The notes beneath the pieces were generated by a model that was given only the letters and a program-made list of their open reading frames with translations, was not told the origin of the DNA and ran no database searches. A DNA stretch of 22,602 nt from Candidatus Kaiserbacteria bacterium (lineage in GTDB: Bacteria > Patescibacteriota > Minisyncoccia > Phycocordibacterales > UBA918), in NCBI GenBank assembly GCA_007117575.1, contig SKGH01000104.1, positions 1 to 22,602 of the forward strand, given 5' to 3'. The position numbers and the translations under genes are program-made. The stretch's first letter is position 1. Every line of letters starts with the position of its first letter. Of the stretch, positions 1 to 7,558 are shown piece after piece.

Positions 1-75
1 CTGGTGCTGGGTCTGCTGGGTCTGGGTCTGTAGGATCTGGATCTACTGGATCTGGATCTACTGGATCTGGTACTA
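1..75 (-). repeat. In-frame tandem repeat, 15-nt period, coding VDPDP units
   Basis: On the plus strand the 15-mer GGATCTGGATCTACT occurs at 33-47 and 48-62, with a partial third copy from 63. Degenerate GGGTCTGCT/GGGTCTGG-type copies continue to position 1. Read on the minus strand they encode the Pro-Asp linker of the peptidoglycan-binding protein. Copy number is likely to vary between strains because the unit is a multiple of three. Confidence 0.85.
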
Positions 76-571
76 CAGGTGCAGCAACACAAAGCTCGTT
101 AGCTTTAGCGCGACTTGAAGGACCGAAGAATCCGGTTGGGTTTACTAATCCGACTGGTGTAAGAATGTCAGCGCGGTACTTTACTTGGAACTTAGAAACG
201 GCTGCTGCTGTAGCTGGGCCGAAGAACTGAGTTTCCATACCGGCAGAACCTACTGCGCCGGCTGGTGCCACGCGTGTCTCAGGGTCTGAGTTTAGGAACT
301 GCTGTAGTCTCATAACGTCCTGACCTGAATCACCTTGTGAAAGGTTGCGAGTCCAGGTGTAAGGACAAACGCCTGGCGCGGTTGCTGGTTGATCACCAGT
401 CATACCGAGCTGGGCTTGTAACATATTGATGGTCGCCATTAGCTCTGTGATCTGGGCCTGTAGCTCTTCAGCTGTTTGGGCCTGTGCGGGAGCGTAAGCG
501 GCGAACATCATTGCGGCTGCGACCAAGATTACTGTGAATTTGGTCACAAACAAATTTTTGATACTCGTCAT
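1..571 (-). CDS. Secreted peptidoglycan-binding-domain protein with Asp-Pro repeat tail (3' end cut by window edge)
   Basis: The frame opens at an ATG at 571 (minus) and runs off the left edge, giving 190 codons with no stop. Seen: a signal peptide (about residues 1-32, basic start MTSIKNLF, hydrophobic core, end APAQAQ); a short heptad-like helix (about 33-56, AEELQAQITELMATINMLQA); then a PG_binding_1-like domain (about 65-165) with the pattern LSQGDSGQDVMRLQQFLN, FFGPATAAAVSKFQ and GFFGPSSRAKANELC. Two Cys flank the domain (CPYTW and NELC) and could form a disulfide. The visible tail is a Pro/Asp repeat (VDPDP units) probably acting as a spacer. Family knowledge: such domains bind cell-wall peptidoglycan, and this architecture is frequent in Parcubacteria surface proteins. 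The C-terminal partner domain is outside the window, so its activity is unknown. No Shine-Dalgarno precedes the start; a TATATA -10-like box lies about 12 nt upstream. Confidence 0.85.
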   Translation of the reverse strand, partial: MTSIKNLFVTKFTVILVAAAMMFAAYAPAQAQTAEELQAQITELMATINMLQAQLGMTGDQPATAPGVCPYTWTRNLSQGDSGQDVMRLQQFLNSDPETRVAPAGAVGSAGMETQFFGPATAAAVSKFQVKYRADILTPVGLVNPTGFFGPSSRAKANELCVAAPVVPDPVDPDPVDPDPTDPDPADPAP

Positions 572-722
572 AGCTATTTTCTGTATATAATTTGTAATGG
601 TCGAAGTTTAGCTATACATACGGACATGCAAGTTAATAATCAAGTACATGTCACTCGTATATATGAAACACTAAACCACGACCTCCCCATTAGCGGGGTT
701 TGTTAATTTGGTAATACTGATA

Positions 723-740
723 ATATGAATTAATTCATAT
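723..740. repeat. Perfect 18-bp palindrome ATATGAATT/AATTCATAT
   Basis: Both half sites are exact complements with no spacer. It lies 150 bp upstream of the start of the peptidoglycan-binding protein gene and overlaps the 3' end of the possible 47-codon ORF. A dimeric regulator site is the simplest reading, but no cognate protein can be assigned. Confidence 0.5.
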
Positions 741-873
741 CCGCAAATACTGACCGATACCAAACGGAAAGCACTTGCGCAATATCACTAACGCCAAAAC
801 AACTTTTAAGTATCTCTACCCTTGGTTGCTTTGGTGGGTTAGCTGCGTATTCGGGTCTGTTTGTCTGAAACAT
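730..873 (-). CDS. Possible 47-aa small ORF, or remnant of a longer gene
   Basis: ATG at 873, TAA at 730-732. The product begins MFQTNRPEYAANPPKQPRVE and ends SVWYRSVFADMN. I do not recognise it. The same frame stays open upstream of the ATG for another 15 codons (including VYLPHDLVPNWLI) to a TGA, and beyond that TGA lies an ATG-initiated 18-codon stretch in the same frame. This is compatible with a decayed gene of about 85 codons with one nonsense codon, or with chance. No ribosome-binding site is visible. Confidence 0.2.
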   Translation of the reverse strand: MFQTNRPEYAANPPKQPRVEILKSCFGVSDIAQVLSVWYRSVFADMN

Positions 874-991
874 AATCAACCAATTAGGAACGAGGTCATG
901 CGGTAAATAAACTTTAATGACTGAGGTAGTTCAACTGATTAAAACGCTGAAACTGCGTTTAGTCCTGCGAAACCGGAAACAAGTCATAAGA

Positions 992-1269
992 GTTTATGCA
1001 AACACTTCTTATAACTCTTTAAAACAAAGTTACTCTGTCTAAGTTACGCTCAAGTGAGCTGATAAACTTTGACTGCATTGTGAATAAACAAGGTCTTAAG
1101 AATATTTAAGTGCTTGTTTTAGCTATTGTGTATTTATATGTAGTTACCATTTTTTAAGTAACGTTGTCAAAGAACACTACCGCAACATCTATCGATCTGT
1201 AATGAGTTGAATTTTGAATTAGTTTTGCAAACAAATGTCTCAATGACTTTTGTATTGTTTATGCAAACA
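992..1269. repeat. Dispersed GTTTATGCAAACA motif (two exact copies, one near copy)
   Basis: GTTTATGCAAACA occurs exactly at 992-1004 and 1257-1269; GTTTTGCAAACA occurs at 1222-1233. The core GTTT..AAAC is an inverted repeat, as expected for a protein-binding site. A related ATGCAAACACTATAAC string sits at the argS start (19938-19953), close to ATGCAAACACTTCTTATAAC at 996-1015. Function unknown. Confidence 0.4.
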
Positions 1270-1647
1270 AAAAATCAACCAGACCGACATCTGAATAGTA
1301 TAGCGATTTAATAAAAGTGAGCTATCTTAACTTTGTGGATAGCTGTCACTTGAACCGATTCGACTATAAAGATTCAGATCAGTTGTTTTTATTAACGGTA
1401 CATTAACAGCATACGAAAGTGATGTTCAATAGTCAATTGTTATAAATCGAGCTAGGTAGTGAACAAGCAACCTCCAAACAATTAAACGTAACCGTATCTA
1501 ACAGTTGAGACGAAACACTTTCACAGTTCTTACTAAAAAACATAAGCAAACAACAACAATTTGAAACAGGCAAGTTTATGGTCTATGAGAAACTTTTTGC
1601 ATTAGTTGGTCGTAAAAAATCTGCAGAGAGTTAAGGTCAATGCAATT

Positions 1648-1680
1648 TTATATAAGACTGATACTGTACTTATATAAGAC
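1648..1680. promoter_or_regulatory. Tandem TTATATAAGAC direct repeat, 22-bp spacing
   Basis: TTATATAAGAC is found at 1648-1658 and 1670-1680, offset by 22 bp (about two helical turns), with CTGATACTG between the copies. A similar arrangement (CTGATACGG followed by ATATATAAAAGAC, minus strand 2462-2436) lies just upstream of the adjacent HTH gene. The pair may be operator sites or a promoter; this is inference from spacing and similarity. Confidence 0.35.
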
Positions 1681-1700
1681 ACTTACAAGTTAAAAATAAT

Positions 1701-1731
1701 TTAAAAAGATAGAGCGTAAGTACGTTTCTAT
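1701..1731 (-). terminator. Candidate intrinsic terminator of the HTH gene
   Basis: Minus-strand hairpin overlapping the stop codon: ATAGA (1731-1727) pairs with TCTAT (1713-1709), with a small inner CGT/ACG stem, followed by CTTTTTAA (1708-1701). The stem is weak but the T-tract is well placed. Confidence 0.4.
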
Positions 1732-2426
1732 ATCAAGGAATATTTAGACCAGCGTCGCTCTCCTTGTCTTTTTAAGACATGTCCGTCAATCATGGCGTTT
1801 AGTTCACGTTGAATTGTCTTTGTACTACAGTCCGTTATTATTTCGGCAATGTCCTTTACAGTCGCCTGCCCTTTAGCTTCTATTATGGTCTTAATGCGTT
1901 CGCGTCTGTCTACCGTAGACTGCTCCTCTTTTGGTGAGTTATGAGTTTGGTTGGTGGAGGTTGAGATGGATTGGCGAGGGGTATTGCTTCGCACTTTCCT
2001 TTGCAGTGGAACGTCAGTACTAGGTATGGCGTCATTACCTAAATAAGTTTTTAGCCCTCTTAAAACCAGATCTATCTCAGTCACCACCACACTTGTAACC
2101 TCCGGATTAAACAGACCGGTAGTTGAGGCCACTCGAAAAGTACTATCAAGCGCTATCAGTGATTGAGCGAACTGTTCCAATACTTCCCTAGCATTGCCGG
2201 CTCTTACTTCCAAGGTTCTTAGTGCGTGCTCATGTACCAAATGGGCTTTTCCGGCTATGTTTCCTATATGTGTCTCTGTTCGTTTGTCAGTGTCTGTATG
2301 GTTTAAAATGTAAAAGACAACAGCCACAATCTTTTCTGTCTTTTTAAAAATACTCCTATAGTAGTTTTCATCATGGACAAGCTTTTGCAAGCTTGTGTCG
2401 CTTATGTACATGTCCTTTGGGTTCAT
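1728..2426 (-). CDS. HTH (DeoR-like winged helix) DNA-binding protein, 232 aa
   Basis: The C-terminal third (about residues 173-230: RRERIKTIIEAKGQATVKDI, then TKTIQRELNAMIDGHVLKRQ) is a classic DeoR/HTH_11-type winged helix with its recognition helix at TKTIQRELN. The N-terminal part (about 1-130) is helix-rich with no recognised domain, joined by a Ser/Thr/Gln/Asn-rich linker (about 145-172). It has no sugar-phosphate sensor domain, so it is not a full DeoR regulator. It is divergent from ftsK; the 236-bp shared region contains CCGT-atcag-ACGG (2455-2467) and TATATAAAA-like boxes, so autoregulation or control of ftsK is possible but unproven. Stop is TAG. Proteins of this layout occur in CPR genomes without known function. 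Confidence 0.75.
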   Translation of the reverse strand: MNPKDMYISDTSLQKLVHDENYYRSIFKKTEKIVAVVFYILNHTDTDKRTETHIGNIAGKAHLVHEHALRTLEVRAGNAREVLEQFAQSLIALDSTFRVASTTGLFNPEVTSVVVTEIDLVLRGLKTYLGNDAIPSTDVPLQRKVRSNTPRQSISTSTNQTHNSPKEEQSTVDRRERIKTIIEAKGQATVKDIAEIITDCSTKTIQRELNAMIDGHVLKRQGERRWSKYSLI

Positions 2427-2627
2427 ATAAATATTGTCTTTTATATATCGCTATCCGTATCAGACGGTTGTAAGGGTCATAATACTCTTATCTGTCCTTT
2501 TGACAAGGGCTTTTGGTGTGTCTTTTGGTTATCTTGAAAACTGCGTTTTATCCACTGAAGGGTGGTTTTTATCATGTTATTATACTCAGTAACTTACTAT
2601 CTAACGTAAGTGAGGTATTGATGGTCT

Positions 2628-2656
2628 GTACCGGTTTTTGGTACGTTTTTATTTAT
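2628..2656 (+). promoter_or_regulatory. Hairpin plus T-tract in the ftsK leader (possible attenuator)
   Basis: GTACC (2628-2632) pairs with GGTAC (2640-2644) and is followed by GTTTTTATTTATT, only about 7 nt before the chosen ftsK start. Another small hairpin, CTTAC/GTAAG, lies upstream (2593-2610). The stem has only 5 bp, so this is a weak candidate for a terminator or attenuator in front of ftsK. It also argues against translation beginning further upstream. Confidence 0.25.
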
Positions 2657-2662
2657 TGCTTT

Positions 2663-4900
2663 ATGTCTAGAAATAAGAGGAGTAGAAAAAAAGAAGAAGA
2701 ATCAGAAAAGTCATCTTTTTTTGATGACCTTTCTCCACACGTTAAACAATCTATAGTAGCCTTAGCAGTAGCATCTTTTGGTGTGTTCTTTGCTCTGGCT
2801 CTATTTGACTACGCGGGTATTGCCGGAGAGTACACAAAAATGGGTTTAATGTACTTGCTTGGTGGTGGCGCTTTTCTTTCTCCCATTGTTGCAGCCGGTT
2901 ACGTATATACACTCCTAAAACCCAAAGACGACAATAAAGTGAGTGTGTCAAAAATGCTGGGTATAGCTCTTGCCCTGCTTGCCACCTTGGGTTTTTTCGA
3001 ACTGTACCGAGAGGGTTTGGGTGGCATGGGTGGCAAGGTGTTTGCTTGGCCACTTACATACATAATGGGGCCCATCGCCACTTCGGTATTTTTGTTCCTT
3101 TTCTTTCTTTCCGGTATATTCCTGACCTTCAATACCGGTTTGCATATGCCCGCATGGTTAAGGCGAAAAGAAAAAGATGAGAATGAAGATCTGGAAAATC
3201 TGACCATACCTGAGGAAGCTCTGGAAAATTCAGAGGAGGAACAAGAGCTGGCGGAAGAAGATGAGGCGAGCAATGAAATGAAAAAACCAAATAAAGCACA
3301 GCGGAGTCTGGCTGATAAGTTAGGTATAAAAAGAAGCAATGACGATTTTGTTGTGACAAGCTTTGTAGGTCCTTACGCTCCCCCACCCCTCTCACTACTC
3401 TCCAAAGACCGTGGCAGAGCTAAAACGGGAGACGTTAAAGCCAACGCCAACACCATCAAGAGGGTACTCAAAGAATTCAATATAAACGTGGAAATGGATG
3501 CGGTAGAAGTAGGTCCAACGGTCACTCGCTACTCTCTAAAACCGGCACAGGGAGTCAAAATATCTCGCATAGTCGGACTGCAAAGAGAGTTGGAGCTAAA
3601 CCTAGCTTCCGGCACACTGCGCATAGAAGCACCAATACCCGGTAAATCCTTAGTGGGTATTGAGGTACCAAATCTATCCAAAGCGAAAATAGGTCTCTCT
3701 GCCCTACTGGCCTCACCGGAGTATACAGACTCTCCTAAGCCACTTTTGGTTGCTTTAGGTAAGGACATAACCGGTCACGTGGAATATGCAAACATAGCTC
3801 GCATGCCACATGGTTTGATAGCCGGTACCACCGGCTCCGGAAAGTCAGTAACCATTCACAACATAGTCTCCTCGCTACTGTTTAGGAATTCTCCCGAACA
3901 ACTAAGACTGATAATGGTTGACCCAAAAAGAGTCGAGTTGACACTTTACGACGGTATCCCTCACCTGCTTACACCGGTAATAACTGATGCTAAAAAGGCT
4001 CTACTTTCTTTGAAATGGGCTGTAAAGGAAATGGAACGACGCTACGACATACTGCAAGAAGAAAAAGTGCAAAATCTAGACTCTTACCACAAAAATATAT
4101 ACCAACCAGCCAAGCTTGAGTGGGAAAAGAGAGGTAGTTTAGAGGAGGAAAAAGACAGTCTGCCGGAAACACTGCCCTATATAGTCATAATTATGGATGA
4201 GTTGGCTGACCTTATGCATAGCTACCCACGAGAACTGGAATCCCTGATAGTACGTTTGGCACAGATGAGTCGCGCGGTAGGTATTCACTTGATACTGGCC
4301 ACTCAAAGACCTTCAGTAAACGTAATAACCGGAACTATTAAGGCCAATATACCAACCAGAATTGCCATGCAGGTTGCCTCGCAAGTGGACTCAAGAACCA
4401 TCTTAGACCAAGTAGGCGCGGAAAAACTACTGGGTCAAGGCGATATGCTCTTTCTTTCCGGTGAGTTATCCAAGCCCATACGTCTGCAAAGCGCCTTTTT
4501 GTCCGAGGAAGAAGTGAAAAAAATAGTTGACTATCTAAAAGACCAGGCTGATAGTCAGAATTTGGACAACATAGACTTAGACATAGAACAGCACAGCAAT
4601 AGTGAGGGCGGTATTTTTGCCACCGATGTCGGTGGGGGTGAGGATGAAGACCCACTATACGAAGAAGCCAAGCAGATGGTTATAGAAGCTAACAAAGCTT
4701 CCACCTCTTATCTACAAAGAAAATTGCGCATAGGTTATTCTCGCGCCGCCAGACTTATCGATTTGTTGGAAGAGAAAGGAGTTATCTCTGCACCTGACGG
4801 ATCCAAAGCCAGACATGTCTTAGTTGGTAACGATTCAGTCTCAAACCTGCCTGAAGAAAATGAAGATTATAAAGATGATGAAGATGCGACAAAAGTCTAG
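2663..4900 (+). CDS. ftsK: DNA translocase FtsK
   Basis: A 745-aa FtsK/SpoIIIE translocase, which pumps chromosomal DNA through the division septum. Order: about four membrane segments (roughly residues 27-170), an acidic low-complexity linker (about 190-225, rich in Glu), then the alpha/beta motor with Walker A GTTGSGKS at 388-395 and Walker B VIIMDELADLM near 508-518, and a C-terminal winged-helix gamma domain (about 665-725, including SYLQRKLRIGYSRAARLIDL) that in other FtsKs reads polar DNA sequences. The frame is open back to 2513, but those 50 extra residues are hydrophobic, overlap a hairpin/T-tract leader and are unlike FtsK. The start MSRNKRSRKK at 2663 gives a normal basic N-terminus. 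The next gene begins 17 bp downstream, and recA follows it, suggesting one transcript. Confidence 0.95.
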   Translation: MSRNKRSRKKEEESEKSSFFDDLSPHVKQSIVALAVASFGVFFALALFDYAGIAGEYTKMGLMYLLGGGAFLSPIVAAGYVYTLLKPKDDNKVSVSKMLGIALALLATLGFFELYREGLGGMGGKVFAWPLTYIMGPIATSVFLFLFFLSGIFLTFNTGLHMPAWLRRKEKDENEDLENLTIPEEALENSEEEQELAEEDEASNEMKKPNKAQRSLADKLGIKRSNDDFVVTSFVGPYAPPPLSLLSKDRGRAKTGDVKANANTIKRVLKEFNINVEMDAVEVGPTVTRYSLKPAQGVKISRIVGLQRELELNLASGTLRIEAPIPGKSLVGIEVPNLSKAKIGLSALLASPEYTDSPKPLLVALGKDITGHVEYANIARMPHGLIAGTTGSGKSVTIHNIVSSLLFRNSPEQLRLIMVDPKRVELTLYDGIPHLLTPVITDAKKALLSLKWAVKEMERRYDILQEEKVQNLDSYHKNIYQPAKLEWEKRGSLEEEKDSLPETLPYIVIIMDELADLMHSYPRELESLIVRLAQMSRAVGIHLILATQRPSVNVITGTIKANIPTRIAMQVASQVDSRTILDQVGAEKLLGQGDMLFLSGELSKPIRLQSAFLSEEEVKKIVDYLKDQADSQNLDNIDLDIEQHSNSEGGIFATDVGGGEDEDPLYEEAKQMVIEANKASTSYLQRKLRIGYSRAARLIDLLEEKGVISAPDGSKARHVLVGNDSVSNLPEENEDYKDDEDATKV

Positions 4901-4917
4901 AATTGTTATTATAGTAA

Positions 4918-5370
4918 ATGATCATGGTTAACAAACCCCTAGTGTCTTTGAAACCTTATTTGCTACGCAATACCCTACTGGCTGTATTGGCTGTTATACT
5001 TATAATCGCGAGTATGGCTTACGTCGCTTTCCAAGCTCGTCATCTTCTTTCTGGACCGCAGGTCTTCTTGGAAGACATGGACTACACAGTCAGTACTGAA
5101 AGAGCTCTTGCCATCAGAGGTCAAGCGAAAAATATCGTCAACATCTCCCTTAATGGTAAGCAGATATTTACCGATAAAAATGGGGCTTTTGAAGAAAAGG
5201 TGGTACTGGAAAATGGTCACACTACCGCTATAATAAGGGCAGAAGATAGGTACGGGAGACAGATCAGTCGCTATAAAGAATTTGTCTATATACCACCGGA
5301 GGAAACCGAGGCGGACGAGGACAAATACGAACTTGCTAACATAAACACAGAAACATATGGCACAAACTAA
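4918..5370 (+). CDS. Small membrane-anchored protein with Ig-like domain, 150 aa
   Basis: One membrane segment (about residues 17-37, [20 protein letters not shown]) follows a short basic cytoplasmic N-terminus. Then comes a single beta-rich domain (about 45-125: [45 protein letters not shown]) resembling the bacterial Ig-like/glucodextranase-B fold seen in extracytoplasmic proteins. The tail is acidic. No catalytic motif is visible. ATG codons at 4918 and 4924 are both possible starts. It sits 17 bp after ftsK and overlaps the start of recA by 14 nt, so it is probably co-transcribed and translationally coupled with recA. A role at the division site or cell surface is conjecture from position only. 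Confidence 0.75.
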   Translation: MIMVNKPLVSLKPYLLRNTLLAVLAVILIIASMAYVAFQARHLLSGPQVFLEDMDYTVSTERALAIRGQAKNIVNISLNGKQIFTDKNGAFEEKVVLENGHTTAIIRAEDRYGRQISRYKEFVYIPPEETEADEDKYELANINTETYGTN

Positions 5371-7525
5371 GAAAAAAGATACTAAAAAAGGAGATAAAAA
5401 AACTGAATTGAAAGATACCAACGAAAGTCGTCACGACATAACTGAAACGCTACGCAGTATTAAGACCAAGTTTGGTGATGAGGCCATAATGACCTTGGGT
5501 GAGACCAGAAAAGTTGACGTGGATTCTGTTTCCACCGGATCAATAGGTTTGGATGACGCTTTAGGCATAGGGGGCTTCCCTCGCGGTCGTATCATAGAAA
5601 TATTTGGACCGGAATCGTCCGGTAAAACCACTCTGTCTCTTCATGCCATCTCAGAAGCTCAAAAGTCCGGAGGTATCTGTGCTTTTATTGACGCTGAACA
5701 TGGTATGGACCCTGAGTACGCTCATAAGCTTGGGGTTAATCTGGAAGAACTGCTTATTTCCCAACCAAATAACGGTGAGCAAGCACTGGAGATTGTAGAA
5801 TCTTTAGTCAGAACCGGTAAAATAGACGTTATTGTAATTGACTCAGTAGCGGCCCTCACCCCTCGCGACGAAATAGAAGGAGAAATGGGCGCCCACCATG
5901 TGGGTAAACAAGCCAGACTAATGAGTCAGGCCTTGCGTAAACTGACCGGTATTGTTTCTAAAAGTAAAACTGTGGTGATATTTATAAACCAGATACGTAT
6001 GCAAGTCGGTGTCATGTTTGGTTGCTTCTCATACGACAGTAAAGTTTTACTGGCCGATGGTAGCAAAGAAAAAATAGGTAAACTGGTAAATCAAACTAAA
6101 AAAGTAAAGGTACTTTCCTACAACTTCGACAAAAAATGTGTGGAAGCGAAAGAAATAACCGACTGGCACATAAACGGCGAGACAGAATACTTTTTACAAT
6201 TCTTTATAGAAAACCATACCGGCAATGGCAGACGTGGTTTTTCCTGTACCCCTGATCATAAAATACATACTCCAAATGGTTGGAAACCGGCTAAAGAATT
6301 AAAGGCCGGAGATGAAATATCGGTACATATCACTGATACATCACTAACACCACAACAAGAGGAAGTTATCTTGGCTTCCCTGCTCGGAGCCGGAAATATA
6401 AAAAAAGTAGACGAACAAATCGCCTACTTTAGCGAAAAGCAAGACACTGAACCATCTCCGTATACTTCTTGGCTTGCTTCCGAACTTAAAGATATAACGA
6501 ACAAGGTGGTAACCAAGTCAGAAAGAGGAAATACCCTGATAGAAACCAAACATTTACCCCGCCTAGGCGATTTACACGGTCTTTTCTATCGCCAAGAACA
6601 AAAGATAGTGCCGGAATTCTTAGTTGAACAGATAACACCACGCATGATAGCCTTGTGGTATTGTAGTGATGGCTATACCCAGACAGACAATTCCCTCTTA
6701 AGTGAAAAACCACACAAAGAAGTCTCGCTGGCAACTTTACGCACCGATTCTTTTGACAATCAAACGGAAAGTGTTGATCGTATTAAGCGAATGTTTTTGC
6801 GTTTTAACCTAAGACCCACTTACCAAGAGAAAGGAATATGGCAATTTAACGAAAACGACAGTAGAGATTTCTTTGACCTGATAGCGCCTTTCGTTCCCAA
6901 AACCATAGAGCATAAACTCCCCAAAGAATACAGAGGGCGTCACCATCAATCACAGTCACAACAATCGAAACTGAGCCAGCTACTAAGGCCAATGCGTATA
7001 AAAAACATAAAAACGCGAACTCCCTATGAAGATAGTCAAAATATCAGTAGACAACGTTTTGATATAAGTGTAGCTGATAATCACAACTACTTCGTAGACG
7101 GTTGTTTAGTGAGTAACTCGCCGGAAACCACGCCGGGTGGTAAGGCTTTAAAATTCTACACTTCAGTAAGGTTAGACATTCGTCGCATAGCCCAAATTAA
7201 GAAAGGTGATGAAGTGGTTGGCGGTAGACATCGAGTTAAAGTGGTAAAAAATAAAGTTGCCGCGCCTTTCCGCACCACTGAATTCGACCTTATTTATGGT
7301 GAAGGTATTTCACGCGAGGGTGAGATCCTAGCCCTGGGAGAAAAGTATCAACTTATCAGTAAAGCCGGTGCCTCATACAGCTATACCCCACCCGGTGGCG
7401 ATGAGTCTTCTGTGGTCAAACTGGGTCGTGGTTACGACGCGGCCAGAACTACCCTAAAAGAAGATAATAAACTCAAGAAGGAGCTCTTAAAACACATTCG
7501 ACAGGCCCTGAAGGACGAGGCTTGA
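5357..7525 (+). CDS. recA: Recombinase RecA, intein-containing precursor (722 aa; about 357 aa after splicing)
   Basis: RecA forms filaments on ssDNA, catalyses strand exchange and stimulates LexA-type cleavage. Seen: Walker A GPESSGKT (84-91), Walker B region [10 protein letters not shown] (about 157-166), loop region [16 protein letters not shown], then [14 protein letters not shown], where an intein interrupts. The sequence resumes as [20 protein letters not shown] and ends with the usual C-terminal domain and acidic tail. Removing residues 223-587 gives a normal-length RecA. The insertion falls in the conserved VMFG/(S/N)PETT motif of DNA-binding loop 2, which as I recall is the site used by Mycobacterium leprae-type RecA inteins. 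Function therefore requires protein splicing. The start overlaps the upstream gene; stop is TGA, the only TGA stop among the window's complete main genes. Confidence 0.97.
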   Translation: MAQTKKKDTKKGDKKTELKDTNESRHDITETLRSIKTKFGDEAIMTLGETRKVDVDSVSTGSIGLDDALGIGGFPRGRIIEIFGPESSGKTTLSLHAISEAQKSGGICAFIDAEHGMDPEYAHKLGVNLEELLISQPNNGEQALEIVESLVRTGKIDVIVIDSVAALTPRDEIEGEMGAHHVGKQARLMSQALRKLTGIVSKSKTVVIFINQIRMQVGVMFGCFSYDSKVLLADGSKEKIGKLVNQTKKVKVLSYNFDKKCVEAKEITDWHINGETEYFLQFFIENHTGNGRRGFSCTPDHKIHTPNGWKPAKELKAGDEISVHITDTSLTPQQEEVILASLLGAGNIKKVDEQIAYFSEKQDTEPSPYTSWLASELKDITNKVVTKSERGNTLIETKHLPRLGDLHGLFYRQEQKIVPEFLVEQITPRMIALWYCSDGYTQTDNSLLSEKPHKEVSLATLRTDSFDNQTESVDRIKRMFLRFNLRPTYQEKGIWQFNENDSRDFFDLIAPFVPKTIEHKLPKEYRGRHHQSQSQQSKLSQLLRPMRIKNIKTRTPYEDSQNISRQRFDISVADNHNYFVDGCLVSNSPETTPGGKALKFYTSVRLDIRRIAQIKKGDEVVGGRHRVKVVKNKVAAPFRTTEFDLIYGEGISREGEILALGEKYQLISKAGASYSYTPPGGDESSVVKLGRGYDAARTTLKEDNKLKKELLKHIRQALKDEA
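6023..7117 (+). mobile_element. RecA intein with LAGLIDADG homing-endonuclease region, probably nuclease-dead
   Basis: A 365-residue intein lies between Gly222 and Ser588 of the precursor. Block [15 protein letters not shown] with Cys1 (residue 223). Block [16 protein letters not shown] with the TxxH motif. Block [22 protein letters not shown] ending at Asn587, with Ser588 as the +1 nucleophile. The usual penultimate His is Ser here. The central endonuclease domain has two degenerate dodecapeptides: LASLLGAG (339-346), where the expected catalytic Asp of LAGLIGDG is Ala345 (codon GCC), and ALWYCSDGY with Asp438 retained. Splicing residues are mostly intact, so splicing is likely, but homing is probably lost. 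Boundaries follow from the standard C...N/S rule and the RecA alignment. Confidence 0.92.
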
Positions 7526-7558
7526 CATTATACTTGTCTAAAACAGTTTTAATTACAC

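Larger units (their letters stand above)
572..1727. other. 1.15 kb AT-rich intergenic stretch with repeats, no convincing gene
   Basis: This lies between two minus-strand genes. No tRNA, rRNA, tmRNA, RNase P or SRP RNA motif was recognised by eye. It holds a perfect 18-bp palindrome (723-740), three copies of a GTTTNTGCAAACA-type motif (992, 1222, 1257), a bulged hairpin (1315-1351: AAGTGA-GCTATC pairing with GATAGC-tg-TCACTT), smaller hairpins at 942-960 (AAACGC/GCGTTT) and 1048-1059 (GCTCA/TGAGC), a tandem pair of TTATATAAGAC (1648-1680) and a possible 47-codon ORF (730-873, minus). The length is unusual for a compact CPR genome, so a decayed gene or an unrecognised RNA is plausible. Confidence 0.6.

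Noticed and set aside
665..705. CCCC-attagc-GGGG hairpin followed by TTTGTTAATTT on plus
   Set aside because: It resembles a terminator but there is no plus-strand gene upstream and the stem is only four sure pairs; kept here as a weak observation only.
476..706. 76-codon plus-strand ORF antisense to the peptidoglycan-binding gene
   Set aside because: Most of it is the complement of a signal peptide and promoter region that make good sense on the minus strand.
730..984. UGA read as glycine (SR1/Gracilibacteria code)
   Set aside because: No long gene in the window contains an internal TGA at a conserved glycine, and recA ends at TGA at the normal RecA length. Only the doubtful fragment here would benefit from recoding.
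1079..1343. Replication origin, from a DnaA-box match TGTGAATAA (1079-1087) and a near match TGTGGATAG (1335-1343)
   Set aside because: Two scattered matches in 1.1 kb of AT-rich DNA are near chance level, and no dnaA, dnaN or other origin marker is adjacent.
2513..2662. Upstream 50-codon extension of ftsK from an ATG/GTG-type start at 2513
   Set aside because: It encodes an unusual hydrophobic, Cys/Phe-rich stretch not expected in FtsK, spans two small leader hairpins and a T-tract, and MSRNKRSRKK at 2663 is a normal FtsK-like basic N-terminus.
6023..7117. recA as a pseudogene or fusion because of its 722-aa length
   Set aside because: The extra segment begins with Cys, ends with Asn followed by Ser, has intein blocks A, B and F/G, and its removal restores a continuous RecA.
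7522..7550. Promoter for the structured RNA from TTGACA at 7522-7527
   Set aside because: The hexamer is perfect but overlaps the recA stop codon and the best -10 match (TTTAAT) is 20 bp away, too far for a usual sigma-70 promoter.
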